A stretch of 39,415 bases of DNA from Planctomycetota bacterium. Lineage in GTDB: Bacteria; Planctomycetota; JACOTG01; JAJDCM01. The stretch spans positions 1-39,415 of the forward strand of contig JAJDCM010000035.1 of assembly GCA_029260825.1 (NCBI GenBank). Direction: 5' to 3'. Under the pieces are notes generated by a model. The model saw only the letters and a program-made list of their open reading frames with translations. It was not told the DNA's origin and searched no databases. Shown here piece after piece: positions 31,825-39,415 of the stretch. How positions within the stretch are numbered: the stretch's first letter is position 1; the number at the start of each line of letters is the position of its first letter. The position numbers and the translations under genes are program-made.

Positions 31825-34365
31825 CTAAAAAATGGGTCGATGGCCAACCCCGACGACTCGCATCAGTGCGTAGAAGTAGGGATGATCAAAGCGAGGGGTG
31901 TTCGCGACCCGAACTCTTGCCTGGCGCAAAGCCTCGGCCGGAGAGTGCTTTTGGACAAGAGCCTGATGAAAGAACTCCGTCAACGCAAGAGTACTCATCA
32001 CATCGAGATCCCCCGGAGATGAAAGGACTGCTTTGGCTCCCATCGACAGGAAAGCTCCCTCAAAAGAGCTCACTCCAGCCTCGCCCCGTCGGACCTGGCC
32101 TCGCCCGGAGCCACAGGCGGTAAGAACAACCAGAGGAGGGCTCGTCCATTTCTCCGCATCCCGGCAATCAAAGATTCCATCTGAAAAGTCATTCGATCCA
32201 CTCATCAAGAGCTTTGCCGGACGCGGAAGCCCTGGATCAGAATCGCCGTGAGTCAAGAACTGAAGAACTTGAACATCCTTCAAGGTTGCCGGGTCCAGGC
32301 TCTGGGAGATCTTGATCTTTCGGGGAGAAGCATAGATCTTATTCAAAGACGAGCTGGAAAAAGGAATCTTGCTCCAGGAGGGGTGGTTCTTGATCGCCTT
32401 GTCACCGAAGTAGATCAGGTTCAGGTCGATATTTTTTACTATCTTTTTCTCTCGCACCATCCGAGCGAGATGGAGGCCGACCGGAACGGACGGCAGGTAC
32501 GAAATGGCATGAGTCAAACCAAGAGGCCTTGGGGCCACTTTCTCATCAGGCGAGGCAAGAAGAAGACAAGACATGGGAATCCAGCCAAGCTGGTCGTCCC
32601 CCACAACAGCAATCGAACTCAAGCCACGGATGTGCTCTTGCACCCTCTCTGGAAGAAGTAATTCGGTAAGCTTCCGGGCGCTCTTCTCCACCAGCATCGT
32701 CGAGAATGGATCGACCCGTCCGTCCTCGAAGCCGGGGCGCTCAAGAATTTGACTGACCAGCTCATCCCGAGCGAGTAGCAACGAATCTCTGTCCGGAAGA
32801 AACTCGTGTCGAATCGTTTCTTGATCGACAAGAAAAACGTGCCCCTGATCCGGGCCGGGGAGGAAGACGATCAATCCCCCGTTCGGTTTGATCACCCGGG
32901 AACGAATGCGGGAAAGCAGCCCCTCGTCACCGACCTTGACTCCTAACTTCCGGGCCAAAGTTCCCAACGCCTGGGCTCGAACCAGCTCCTGGAACGCCCT
33001 CCCCACTCCATCATTCCCCGGATAGACCTCCAGGGTCAAAGTGAGAAGCTCTCCGACAATCCTCGTCTGATCCTTATATTGAAGAAAACCAACTCCTCCC
33101 TCGATCAGGGGGACCGTCTCCCAGACTTGCAAAAACGAATCAAAACTCATCTTGCTCGCCAGAAGGCAGTCTCTCAGCCTTTTTGAGTCCGGTTTCTCCT
33201 CGCGGCGACAGAGGGCTCGCTCCAGCCGGGACGTGACCGCATCGTGCAATGCCCGTCGATGGTTCGCGTCTCTCGACGTCGATCCGCTCGAAATGCCGGC
33301 AAGAACCTCTCTCGCCTTCTCCAGAATTGTTCGAGCCCCATCGAGATCTCCATCGCCAGTTCGAACCCAGGCAAATCGAAGGAGGGGGGCCAAGATCGAG
33401 AGAGGACCAAGAAGAGGATCCTCGAGGATGCTGACGACCTCCTCGATCGAAACTTGTTTCAGGTGATATCCCGAAAGACCTTCTAACAGTCGAAACTGAG
33501 CGGATACCGAATCGACGATGCCCCGTTTCTGGTGGTCTCTTCGCCCTTCCCTGGCAAGCTTCAAACACTCTTCATAAGACCAACGTGCCATCGCCAGCCG
33601 GGTCCGATTGAGCTTGCTGCAACGGAGTGCATCAAAATGATCACACTCCATTGCCGCTTCCATTTCCTGGTCCAGCCAGAAGGCTGCGTGATCCGTGTTT
33701 CCGATCTTCAGGAAAAAATTCCCGCGCTCTCCAAGAATCATGCTCCGAAGGGATTCGTGCTGCATCTTCGCATGCCTCTTCACATCGACTCCCTCGGAGG
33801 CTTCTTGCAAGAGAGGCAATACCCGTTCGAAATCTCCGATCCCGACCATCAGAGATGCGAGCTGATACTGAAGCCAGGGAGTCATCGAATCGGATTTCCC
33901 CTCGATGAACCGCAAACCCTCCTCTGCAGCAAGGAGAGCCTCGGCCATCGCTCCGCTGGTTCGTTTCAGATCGACCTTCATCCGGTAAAAGTAACCGGCA
34001 GGATCAAAGAGCTTCTCCCGAACCGATACCCGGCACGCAAGATCCAGAACCTCGGCACGGGAATAACCGGAAAAGAGAGAATGATGACTGTTGAGAAAAC
34101 CGGAGCATCGATTCAAGAAATCAATCGATTCGCTCCGCTTCAGCTCAGGATTGTCATTCTCAATCCGGTCGACCAGATCAGAAAAGCTGCTCTTCTTCCG
34201 ACCTTCTTCCGCCTGGACGCTTCCAAGAACAAGAATGATCAGGGCGACGAAAGCGAGGCATTGGCGGAATCCACTCCGACTTCGATGCCTGTAATGTTGA
34301 AGGCAACCACTTTCCAATGAATCTCGGCCGGAAGAGATAAAAGTTCTTCTTGAGTAGGAATCCAT
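31825..34365 (-). CDS. CHAT-domain protease-like protein with helical repeats
   Basis: An 846-residue protein. A hydrophobic segment at about 36-52 (CLAFVALIILVLGSVQA) looks like a signal peptide or anchor after a basic N-terminus. Residues about 60-480 are helical, TPR-like repeats (PWLQYQLASLMVGIGDFERVL is typical). Residues about 500-846 are a CHAT domain, a caspase/separase-type cysteine peptidase, with His706 in LQFLTHGDSD and Cys751 in VVLTACGSGRG, so the catalytic dyad is intact. Its position after an ECF sigma and an anti-sigma gene, with a 127-base overlap into the anti-sigma gene, suggests a shared stress-response pathway. GAGGA lies three bases before the ATG at 34365, a short spacing, so a later start is possible. 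Target proteins are unknown. Confidence 0.87.
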   Translation of the reverse strand: MDSYSRRTFISSGRDSLESGCLQHYRHRSRSGFRQCLAFVALIILVLGSVQAEEGRKKSSFSDLVDRIENDNPELKRSESIDFLNRCSGFLNSHHSLFSGYSRAEVLDLACRVSVREKLFDPAGYFYRMKVDLKRTSGAMAEALLAAEEGLRFIEGKSDSMTPWLQYQLASLMVGIGDFERVLPLLQEASEGVDVKRHAKMQHESLRSMILGERGNFFLKIGNTDHAAFWLDQEMEAAMECDHFDALRCSKLNRTRLAMARWSYEECLKLAREGRRDHQKRGIVDSVSAQFRLLEGLSGYHLKQVSIEEVVSILEDPLLGPLSILAPLLRFAWVRTGDGDLDGARTILEKAREVLAGISSGSTSRDANHRRALHDAVTSRLERALCRREEKPDSKRLRDCLLASKMSFDSFLQVWETVPLIEGGVGFLQYKDQTRIVGELLTLTLEVYPGNDGVGRAFQELVRAQALGTLARKLGVKVGDEGLLSRIRSRVIKPNGGLIVFLPGPDQGHVFLVDQETIRHEFLPDRDSLLLARDELVSQILERPGFEDGRVDPFSTMLVEKSARKLTELLLPERVQEHIRGLSSIAVVGDDQLGWIPMSCLLLASPDEKVAPRPLGLTHAISYLPSVPVGLHLARMVREKKIVKNIDLNLIYFGDKAIKNHPSWSKIPFSSSSLNKIYASPRKIKISQSLDPATLKDVQVLQFLTHGDSDPGLPRPAKLLMSGSNDFSDGIFDCRDAEKWTSPPLVVLTACGSGRGQVRRGEAGVSSFEGAFLSMGAKAVLSSPGDLDVMSTLALTEFFHQALVQKHSPAEALRQARVRVANTPRFDHPYFYALMRVVGVGHRPIF

Positions 34366-34958
34366 ACTTCCTCGGACAGCGATAAAGGACCAAGAGCCGG
34401 CTCGCCACTTTCCCTATCGCCACTTTCCCTATCATAGATGCGAAGGCTGTAACGAACCACCCCCTCGACCTCATGAGTCCACTCGAATCGATCATAAGAA
34501 GCCACCTTCCCCGAAGGGAAAAGGCATTCCAACTGGCCAGCCCCCAGAACTCCCGGTGCCAGGGGATCATTCTCTTTCCCCGGATCGCCAAGGAAGAAGA
34601 TCAGGAATATCGTGATTCCCACCGCCCCCAATCCGGCGGCCAGAGCCACCCAGGAGCTGGAGAAACTTAGCGGTCTCGGCGCCGTGGCTTCCGATTCTTG
34701 CAACTGATCTCGAAAAGAATCCACGGCCTTCTCTTCAAGAATTCCTTCTGGCGCCTCCTCAAAGGCCAGAAAGGCCAGCTCTTCTGCTTCATCGGCAATC
34801 TGATTCATCGCACCCTCAAGACCGAGCAATCCGGCGACCTTTTCCCGGCACACGGAACACGAATTCAATTGCTCCTGCACCACTGCGCTTTCCCGGTCGA
34901 TATCTCCAGACAGTAGTGCCTGAAGAACGTCCTCATGTTTTCCGGGGTGGTCGCTCAT
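34239..34958 (-). CDS. Membrane anti-sigma factor (probable)
   Basis: A 239-residue single-pass membrane protein. The cytoplasmic N-terminus (1-100) has Cys34-x2-Cys37 in LNSCSVC, like the zinc anti-sigma motif His-x3-Cys-x2-Cys, except that the His position is Gln30. The membrane helix is about 102-123 (WVALAAGLGAVGITIFLIFFL). The outer domain (130-239) is beta-rich, with a VRYSLRIYDRESG segment. The start overlaps the sigma gene by four bases (ATGA), the classic layout for a sigma/anti-sigma pair. A 15-bp tandem duplication sits in the outer domain. It probably holds the sigma factor inactive until an envelope signal arrives. Confidence 0.8.
   Translation of the reverse strand: MSDHPGKHEDVLQALLSGDIDRESAVVQEQLNSCSVCREKVAGLLGLEGAMNQIADEAEELAFLAFEEAPEGILEEKAVDSFRDQLQESEATAPRPLSFSSSWVALAAGLGAVGITIFLIFFLGDPGKENDPLAPGVLGAGQLECLFPSGKVASYDRFEWTHEVEGVVRYSLRIYDRESGDRESGEPALGPLSLSEEVWIPTQEELLSLPAEIHWKVVAFNITGIEVGVDSANASLSSP
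34403..34432. repeat. 15-bp perfect tandem duplication
   Basis: The 15-base unit CGCCACTTTCCCTAT occurs twice back to back at 34403-34417 and 34418-34432 inside the anti-sigma gene. It keeps frame and duplicates five residues in the outer domain (DRESGDRESG). Confidence 0.9.
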
Positions 34959-35596
34959 CCCATCCCCTCCTCGTAGACAGGCCGCAGCAAACTTCGCAGC
35001 CGTTCCATTCCCCGGTAGTAACGAGTCTTTGCCGTATTGACCGGCAACTCAAGACGAGAAGCGATGTCTTCGAATGGAATCCGCTCGAGCAGCCTCAGCT
35101 TGATGATCCCCGCCGTCTCCGCGTTGAGCCGAGCCAGTGCCCTGGACAGCGCCATCTGGGTCTGCTCCAGGGATAGATGGGCTGAAACCTCAGGGCTGGC
35201 CACCTGTTGCGGGTCGGTCTGAAGAGAAGCAAGCCGCCTCCTCCTCTTTCGGACCGCATTCATGAACAAGAGGAGGCAATAGCGAGCCACCCAGGTTTCG
35301 AGCTTTGCCAGCCCGGCATAGGTGTGCGACTTGGACCAGACGAGGGAAAACGTCTCCTGACACAGATCCGCAAGATCGTCATCCGCCAGAGGTCGGCCCA
35401 TCCGACGGTTTTTCGCGGCAAGAATTCGAGGAATACAACGCATTCGCTCAACGAACCGAGACCGAGCCTCCCTCCCTCCGGAGCGAGCCTCCCGGAGGAG
35501 CTCAAGATCGGCTTCGTGGATGACCTCACTTCTTCCCGCAGATGGAGATCTCCCCGTGGAAGTCGGATCCAGCGCTTGCTCCGGGTGAGTGGCCAT
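34955..35596 (-). CDS. ECF RNA polymerase sigma factor
   Basis: A 213-residue sigma factor. Region 2 is about residues 40-115 (ADLCQETFSLVWSK, TWVARYCLLLFMNAVRKRRRR) and region 4 about 145-205 (LNAETAGIIKLRLLERIPF, EDIASRLELPVNTAKTRYYRG), with no region 1.1 or 3 between, which is the ECF layout. It redirects RNA polymerase to a stress or envelope regulon. It is the first gene of a tight sigma/anti-sigma/CHAT operon. A possible -35/-10 pair lies so close to the ATG that the transcript could be leaderless. A low-complexity N-terminal arm of about 25 residues precedes region 2. Confidence 0.92.
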   Translation of the reverse strand: MATHPEQALDPTSTGRSPSAGRSEVIHEADLELLREARSGGREARSRFVERMRCIPRILAAKNRRMGRPLADDDLADLCQETFSLVWSKSHTYAGLAKLETWVARYCLLLFMNAVRKRRRRLASLQTDPQQVASPEVSAHLSLEQTQMALSRALARLNAETAGIIKLRLLERIPFEDIASRLELPVNTAKTRYYRGMERLRSLLRPVYEEGMG

Positions 35597-35602
35597 GACC
35601 TC

Positions 35603-35631
35603 AGTATCATCGGGGATTCAAGACCCGTCAA
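35603..35631 (-). promoter_or_regulatory. Candidate promoter of the sigma/anti-sigma/CHAT operon
   Basis: On the minus strand, TTGACG (35631-35626) and GATACT (35608-35603) are 17 bases apart. Only six bases separate the -10 from the ATG at 35596, so transcription would start near the A of the start codon. Confidence 0.4.
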
Positions 35632-36020
35632 GGCCGATTCCGCCCGCCGATTCAATCCCCAAGATCGAAAGAAAAGGGCCCCAAAAAAGCCGGTATTCGG
35701 TGAAACTTCCCCGCCACAGGAGACACTAACCAGTGCCGGTAGAAACCCTCCCCTGGAGGATATCCCCCATTACTCATCCCTCTTCCCCGAATTCTTTCGG
35801 GCTTTTCGTTCCTGTTCGATCCCGGATTTTGAGAGCATGGAAGGATCCAGATCCTGAGTGGAGGCTCCCCCTCGCTTCGATGCCCTTTCCCGGAATCGGG
35901 GAAGGGAAATGTCCCTCTCCGCCCTTTTTTCGGGAGCGACAGAGACCTCCTAGCGTAGAAGCTCATGGCAAAGCGGATCTCGAAATATGGAAAGTCTCAA
36001 TAAATGGAAGGAGACAGCCC
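35632..36020. other. Divergent intergenic region, no gene seen
   Basis: This region lies between the sigma gene (minus) and the periplasmic adaptor gene (plus). I see no convincing ORF, RNA fold or repeat. It should hold the exporter promoter, possibly an ECF-type one that I cannot recognise. The last bases carry the ribosome site AAGGAG (36008-36013) for the TTG at 36021. Confidence 0.4.
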
Positions 36021-37508
36021 TTGCGACCCAGCATTCGTTCCTCAGCGATCCTCGCTCTCATCGCTGCCGGCGTGACCCTCATGGGTGCCGGCGGTGATAA
36101 AGGCACCCGGTCCATCGACAAGCTCACCGCGGAGGTGAGCAAGGGGGATCTCCCGATCGAAGTCGAGCTTTCAGGCGTTTTCGTCGCGGATAACAAGGAC
36201 GAAATTCGCATCGAACCCGAGGCCTATCGGGGCGAGCTCATCATCACCAACCTCATCCGGGAGGGAAAGGCCATCAAGGAGGGCGATATTCTCATCGAGT
36301 TCGACCAGTCGAACCTCGAGGATTCACTCGAAGAGGCAAAGGATGACGTCGACGACAAGCTCGTTGAACTGGAAAAGGCAAAAGCGGAGCTCAATTCCTG
36401 GGAAATCGACGAGGAACGGGGTAACGCCAGAAGAGTCGCCGAACTCGCCAAGGCAACCCGGGAGCAGAAGAAAGCCATCGAGAAAGCCGCTCTGGAGCTC
36501 AGCGAAAAGGAACAAGGCCTGAAGGATGCCGACCGCCGGGTCAAGGATGCGGAGATCGATTTCCAGCAGTTGACCCAGCTCTATGAAGAAAGGGAGTTGC
36601 ACACGGCAACGGAAAACATCCTTGTTGAGCGCCAACGACAGCAACTCGAAAACACCCGTCGCTCGACGGCAAAGACAAAGCGCGATTTCGAACTCTGGAA
36701 GAAATACGACCACGACGCCGAGATTCTCGAGAAAGAACTCGAGGTTGCCGACAAGCAGGCGGAAGTTGAAAAGGCAAAAGTCAAAACCGCCGCCGAGCGC
36801 AAGGAACAGGAAGCGAAGGTCAAAAAGGCCGAACGCGCCATGAAGAAAGCGGAAGAGAAAGTCGCCGAGCTCGATGTCGATACGAAGAGTCTCAGCGTGC
36901 TCTCCCCCCGGGACGGAATCGTCTTCTACGGCGCCATGGCCGGAAACGATTCCCACTCGGACATCATCTTCGTTGGCATGGGAAGTCGAAATGATGAGAT
37001 GAAGATCGGCGGCCGGGTGAGAACCCATCAGGTTCTGATGACCGTTGCCTCCATGGACAAGCTGTCCGTCGAAATGAAAGCTCTCGAGAGTGACATCCAG
37101 CACCTCAAGGAAGGCCTTCCCATCAGCATCCAGCCGACCGCCTTCCCGGCCCTCGCGATTGATGGTGAGCTCACCAAGGTCGACCAGGTCGCGAGCCGAA
37201 CCGGCTTCCTCAGCGATGTCCGCGAATTCAAGATCCACGGGACCTACGAGAAGACCTTTCCCCAGCTGCGCAGTGGAATGAACTGTCGGATCACGGTTCG
37301 AGCCAACTCGGTTCCGGACTGCCTGCAGGTTCCGGTTCTTGCCGTCTTCAGCGAGGGCGGAAAACACTACTGCCTGGTAAAAGACGGAGAGAAGACAACA
37401 AGACGACCGGTGATGATCGGGGCGAGCAACGGTCAACTCGTCGAAATCAAAGAAGGGCTTCGGGAGGGAGAACGCATCTCTCTTTACGATCCCCTGGCCA
37501 ACTCCTGA
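36021..37508 (+). CDS. Periplasmic adaptor protein (HlyD/MacA type)
   Basis: A 495-residue membrane-fusion protein. The N-terminus is a signal or anchor (SSAILALIAAGVTLMGAG). It is followed by a lipoyl-like half (IRIEPEAYRGELIITNLIREGKAIKEGD), a long coiled coil at about 95-285 (rich in Glu, Lys, Ala), and the second lipoyl/beta-barrel half (LSVLSPRDGIVFYGA, DKLSVEMKALESDIQHLKEG, MNCRITVRANS). It should link the inner-membrane ABC exporter encoded next to an outer-membrane channel. The coiled coil is longer than in E. coli MacA. The start is the TTG at 36021 with AAGGAG seven bases upstream; no ATG precedes the signal. It lies nine bases before the ATPase gene. Confidence 0.88.
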   Translation: MRPSIRSSAILALIAAGVTLMGAGGDKGTRSIDKLTAEVSKGDLPIEVELSGVFVADNKDEIRIEPEAYRGELIITNLIREGKAIKEGDILIEFDQSNLEDSLEEAKDDVDDKLVELEKAKAELNSWEIDEERGNARRVAELAKATREQKKAIEKAALELSEKEQGLKDADRRVKDAEIDFQQLTQLYEERELHTATENILVERQRQQLENTRRSTAKTKRDFELWKKYDHDAEILEKELEVADKQAEVEKAKVKTAAERKEQEAKVKKAERAMKKAEEKVAELDVDTKSLSVLSPRDGIVFYGAMAGNDSHSDIIFVGMGSRNDEMKIGGRVRTHQVLMTVASMDKLSVEMKALESDIQHLKEGLPISIQPTAFPALAIDGELTKVDQVASRTGFLSDVREFKIHGTYEKTFPQLRSGMNCRITVRANSVPDCLQVPVLAVFSEGGKHYCLVKDGEKTTRRPVMIGASNGQLVEIKEGLREGERISLYDPLANS

Positions 37509-37517
37509 GGCGCGCCC

Positions 37518-38195
37518 ATGTCATCACCAATTCGTCTCGAGGGTCTTTCCAAGGTCTACCCCATGCCCGGTGAAGAAGTTCGGGCCCTGAAGGAGATCTC
37601 GGTTTCCATCGACAGCGGCGAGTTCGTTTCCGTCGTCGGCTCATCCGGCTCGGGAAAGACGACCCTTCTCTATGTCCTCGGCCTCCTGACTCCTCCGTCC
37701 TCGGGCATGTATGAGTTCGGTGGAAGAGATGTCACCCGACTCTCCGATCGGGAACGCTCGTCGGTTCGAGGTTCTCAGATCGGCTTTGTCTTTCAATCGT
37801 TTCATCTACTCCCCCAGCTCTCGGTGTATGACAACGTTCTCCTTTCGACCCGCTACGCCATGCAAAACGGGAACGCATCATCGTATGCAAGCCGAGCCAA
37901 AGATCTCCTGGAGAGGGTGGGACTTGCCCATCGCCTGACCCATCGTCCCCGAGAACTCTCCGGCGGTGAGATGCAACGGGTGGCAATCGCTCGCGCGCTC
38001 ATGGGCGACCCGAGCGTCATCCTTGCCGACGAGCCCACGGGAAACCTTGATGAAACCAACGGCGAGCAAATTTTCGAAGTCCTCGGAGACCTCGCCAAAG
38101 AAGGGAAAACCGTCATCCTGGTCACCCACAACCTGTCCCTCGCCAAACGAACTCATCGCCAGATTCAACTCAAGGATGGAGAAATCCTTGCATGA
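37518..38195 (+). CDS. ABC transporter ATPase (MacB/LolD type)
   Basis: A 225-residue ATPase: Walker [10 protein letters not shown] (about 42-50), Q-loop [10 protein letters not shown], signature LSGGEMQR, Walker [10 protein letters not shown], and H-loop LVTHN. The pattern [14 protein letters not shown] and the length match the LolD/MacB-ATPase family. It powers the permease encoded immediately downstream, whose ATG overlaps its stop by four bases. In MacB itself the ATPase and permease are fused; here they are separate genes. The substrate may be a peptide, lipoprotein or small molecule. Confidence 0.95.
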   Translation: MSSPIRLEGLSKVYPMPGEEVRALKEISVSIDSGEFVSVVGSSGSGKTTLLYVLGLLTPPSSGMYEFGGRDVTRLSDRERSSVRGSQIGFVFQSFHLLPQLSVYDNVLLSTRYAMQNGNASSYASRAKDLLERVGLAHRLTHRPRELSGGEMQRVAIARALMGDPSVILADEPTGNLDETNGEQIFEVLGDLAKEGKTVILVTHNLSLAKRTHRQIQLKDGEILA

Positions 38196-39415
38196 ACATC
38201 ATCCGACTCTTTCGTGAAGCGGCGGGAAACCTCTTTCTTCACAAGACCCGGTCCTTCCTCGCCGCTCTCGGAATCATCTTCGGAGTAGCGAGTGTCATCT
38301 GCATGCTCTCCATCAGTGAAGTCGCCCGGCGGGATGTGATCGGCAGGATTGAACGCCTCGGCTTGCGCAACGTCATCATCGATAGCGTGAAGCCCGAGCG
38401 ACTTCGACGGCGCGAACAGTCCGAGGCCGACGAATCCTGGTTCGCCCGCTACGGCATCACCCGGGAGGACGTGGACATCCTGTCGGGAACTCTGGGGTCG
38501 GCAACCGGAACCGGCGCCATCGATGCCCTCGTCCCCATGCGTGTCATGCTGGAAGACGTGAAGGCAGGAACCAAGTTCTCCGACATCAATGTGGTTGCCA
38601 CCACGCCGGAATACGCTGGCGTCATGAGTCACCCGGTCAAGGCCGGCCGCTTTCTCGCACCGACCGACGATGCCACTTGCGCCGCGGTTTGCGTCCTGGG
38701 TTACGATGCAGCGAGAAACCTCTTCCCTCTCGCCAATCCGTTGCAACAGGTGGTTTCCATCGGGGGAATTCACTACCGGGTGATCGGCATCATGGAAAGG
38801 AAGGGGCAGACCGGCTCTTCCGGAATCCTCTCCAACCCGGACAACACGGCGTGGATCCCGTTTTCAAGTTCGTTCGCTCGCTTCGGAAGCCTCCAGGTTC
38901 GCCAAGGCCGAGGGAGCAGCGAAGCGATTCAGGTCGAAGTCAACCGAGCCGTGGTCCAGGTAGCTCCCGATGTCGAGCTTGAAGAGATCGCTTCTGTGGC
39001 AAGACACCTGGTCTCCGAACGACACAAGCAGCCAGACGTCACGGTGACGATTCCCTACGCATTGCTCCAGGAGCAGCAACAGGCGGAGCGGGTGTTCCGC
39101 TGGGTCATGGGCTCCCTTGCCGCGATTTCTCTTCTCGTGGGCGGCATCGGAATCATGAACATCATGCTGGCGAACATGGCGGAACGGCGTCAAGAAATCG
39201 GCCTGCGTCGCGCCCTTGGTGCCACCCAGCTCGACATCGTTCAGCTCTTTGTTTCGGAGAGCATGGTCATCTGTCTCGCCGGCGGGGTTCTCGGAGTAGG
39301 CCTTGGAATCGGGCTCGCGATCCTGGTCGGGCAACTTGCCCAGTGGACCGTTGCCCTCCAACCCCTTTCCGTTCCCCTTGGAGTTCTGGTCAGCGTTGCC
39401 ACAGGATTGGTTTTT
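38192..39415 (+). CDS. MacB/FtsX-type ABC permease, 3' partial
   Basis: An open frame running off the right edge (408 codons shown). It begins [20 protein letters not shown], followed by a first membrane helix (SFLAALGIIFGVASVICML). A large periplasmic domain (about 45-300) includes a MacB-PCD-like stretch (VVATTPEYAGVMSHPVKAGR). Then come the FtsX core helices (VMGSLAAISLLVGGIGIMNIM, LFVSESMVICLAGGVLGVGLG) and the coupling region ERRQEIGLRRALGAT. The last helix and C-terminus lie outside the window. The ATGA overlap with the ATPase gene shows translational coupling. With the adaptor it forms a tripartite exporter. Confidence 0.92.
   Translation, partial: MNIIRLFREAAGNLFLHKTRSFLAALGIIFGVASVICMLSISEVARRDVIGRIERLGLRNVIIDSVKPERLRRREQSEADESWFARYGITREDVDILSGTLGSATGTGAIDALVPMRVMLEDVKAGTKFSDINVVATTPEYAGVMSHPVKAGRFLAPTDDATCAAVCVLGYDAARNLFPLANPLQQVVSIGGIHYRVIGIMERKGQTGSSGILSNPDNTAWIPFSSSFARFGSLQVRQGRGSSEAIQVEVNRAVVQVAPDVELEEIASVARHLVSERHKQPDVTVTIPYALLQEQQQAERVFRWVMGSLAAISLLVGGIGIMNIMLANMAERRQEIGLRRALGATQLDIVQLFVSESMVICLAGGVLGVGLGIGLAILVGQLAQWTVALQPLSVPLGVLVSVATGLVF

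Noticed and set aside
31814..31827. Palindrome between FG-GAP and CHAT genes as a terminator
   Set aside because: The loop would be two bases (or the stem only four), and no T-tract follows on either strand; plus-strand A bases follow instead.
36324..37436. 370-aa minus-strand ORF opposite the adaptor gene
   Set aside because: Its Leu/Phe-rich sequence is the mirror of the Glu/Lys-rich coiled coil; no ribosome site or family resemblance.

Overview
The window looks like a chromosomal segment of a planctomycete (Planctomycetota), probably an environmental lineage. The evidence is the gene mix: a membrane-anchored Ser/Thr kinase fused to a SUMF1-like domain, several sulfatase-superfamily proteins, secreted dockerin/EF-hand and FG-GAP proteins, an ECF sigma/anti-sigma pair feeding a CHAT-domain protein, and Sec/lipoprotein signals on many products. 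Base composition looks fairly even by eye. I see no insertion sequence, CRISPR array, rRNA or tRNA. The first gene is cut at the left edge and the last at the right edge.

Layout. 1-7.0 kb: an HNH endonuclease (5' partial), two secreted proteins on the minus strand (one a large lipoprotein with Ig-like repeats), a secreted thermonuclease, and then the most notable gene, a secreted protein of about 422 residues whose reading frame is interrupted by one in-frame TGA at 5996-5998. The TGA follows a Cys-Thr pair, the same frame stays open for more than 330 codons after it, and a hairpin with a GGUCC apical loop lies about 23 nt downstream. I read this as a selenoprotein with Sec87 and a bacterial SECIS element. 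7.0-13.7 kb: a minus-strand run moaD-moaE-rho-accC-carboxyltransferase-biotin carrier (molybdopterin synthase, Rho with a very large Gly/Gln/Asn/Arg-rich extension, and a three-subunit acyl-CoA carboxylase). 13.8-20.4 kb: two alkaline-phosphatase-superfamily lipoproteins, a DUF2400/TIGR02757 protein, an SDR protein lacking the usual catalytic Tyr/Lys, and a polyferredoxin membrane protein fused to TPRs. 20.6-27.0 kb: a plus-strand run of sulfatase, MBOAT O-acyltransferase, GDSH-type membrane esterase and Ser/Thr kinase, suggesting exopolysaccharide or cell-surface modification under kinase control. 27.0-29.3 kb (minus): arsenate reductase-like phosphatase, HEAT-repeat membrane protein, RluD-type pseudouridine synthase. 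29.5-31.8 kb (plus): a small secreted EF-hand protein and a secreted FG-GAP protein, separated by a terminator and a near-consensus promoter. 31.8-35.6 kb (minus): overlapping ECF sigma, anti-sigma and CHAT-TPR genes. 36.0 kb to the end (plus): periplasmic adaptor, ABC ATPase and MacB/FtsX-like permease (3' partial), a MacAB-type exporter.

Starts were moved from the longest open frame where a ribosome binding site, signal peptide or neighbouring gene decided it. Several genes appear to use TTG or GTG. All functional names come from motif recognition by eye, not from searches.
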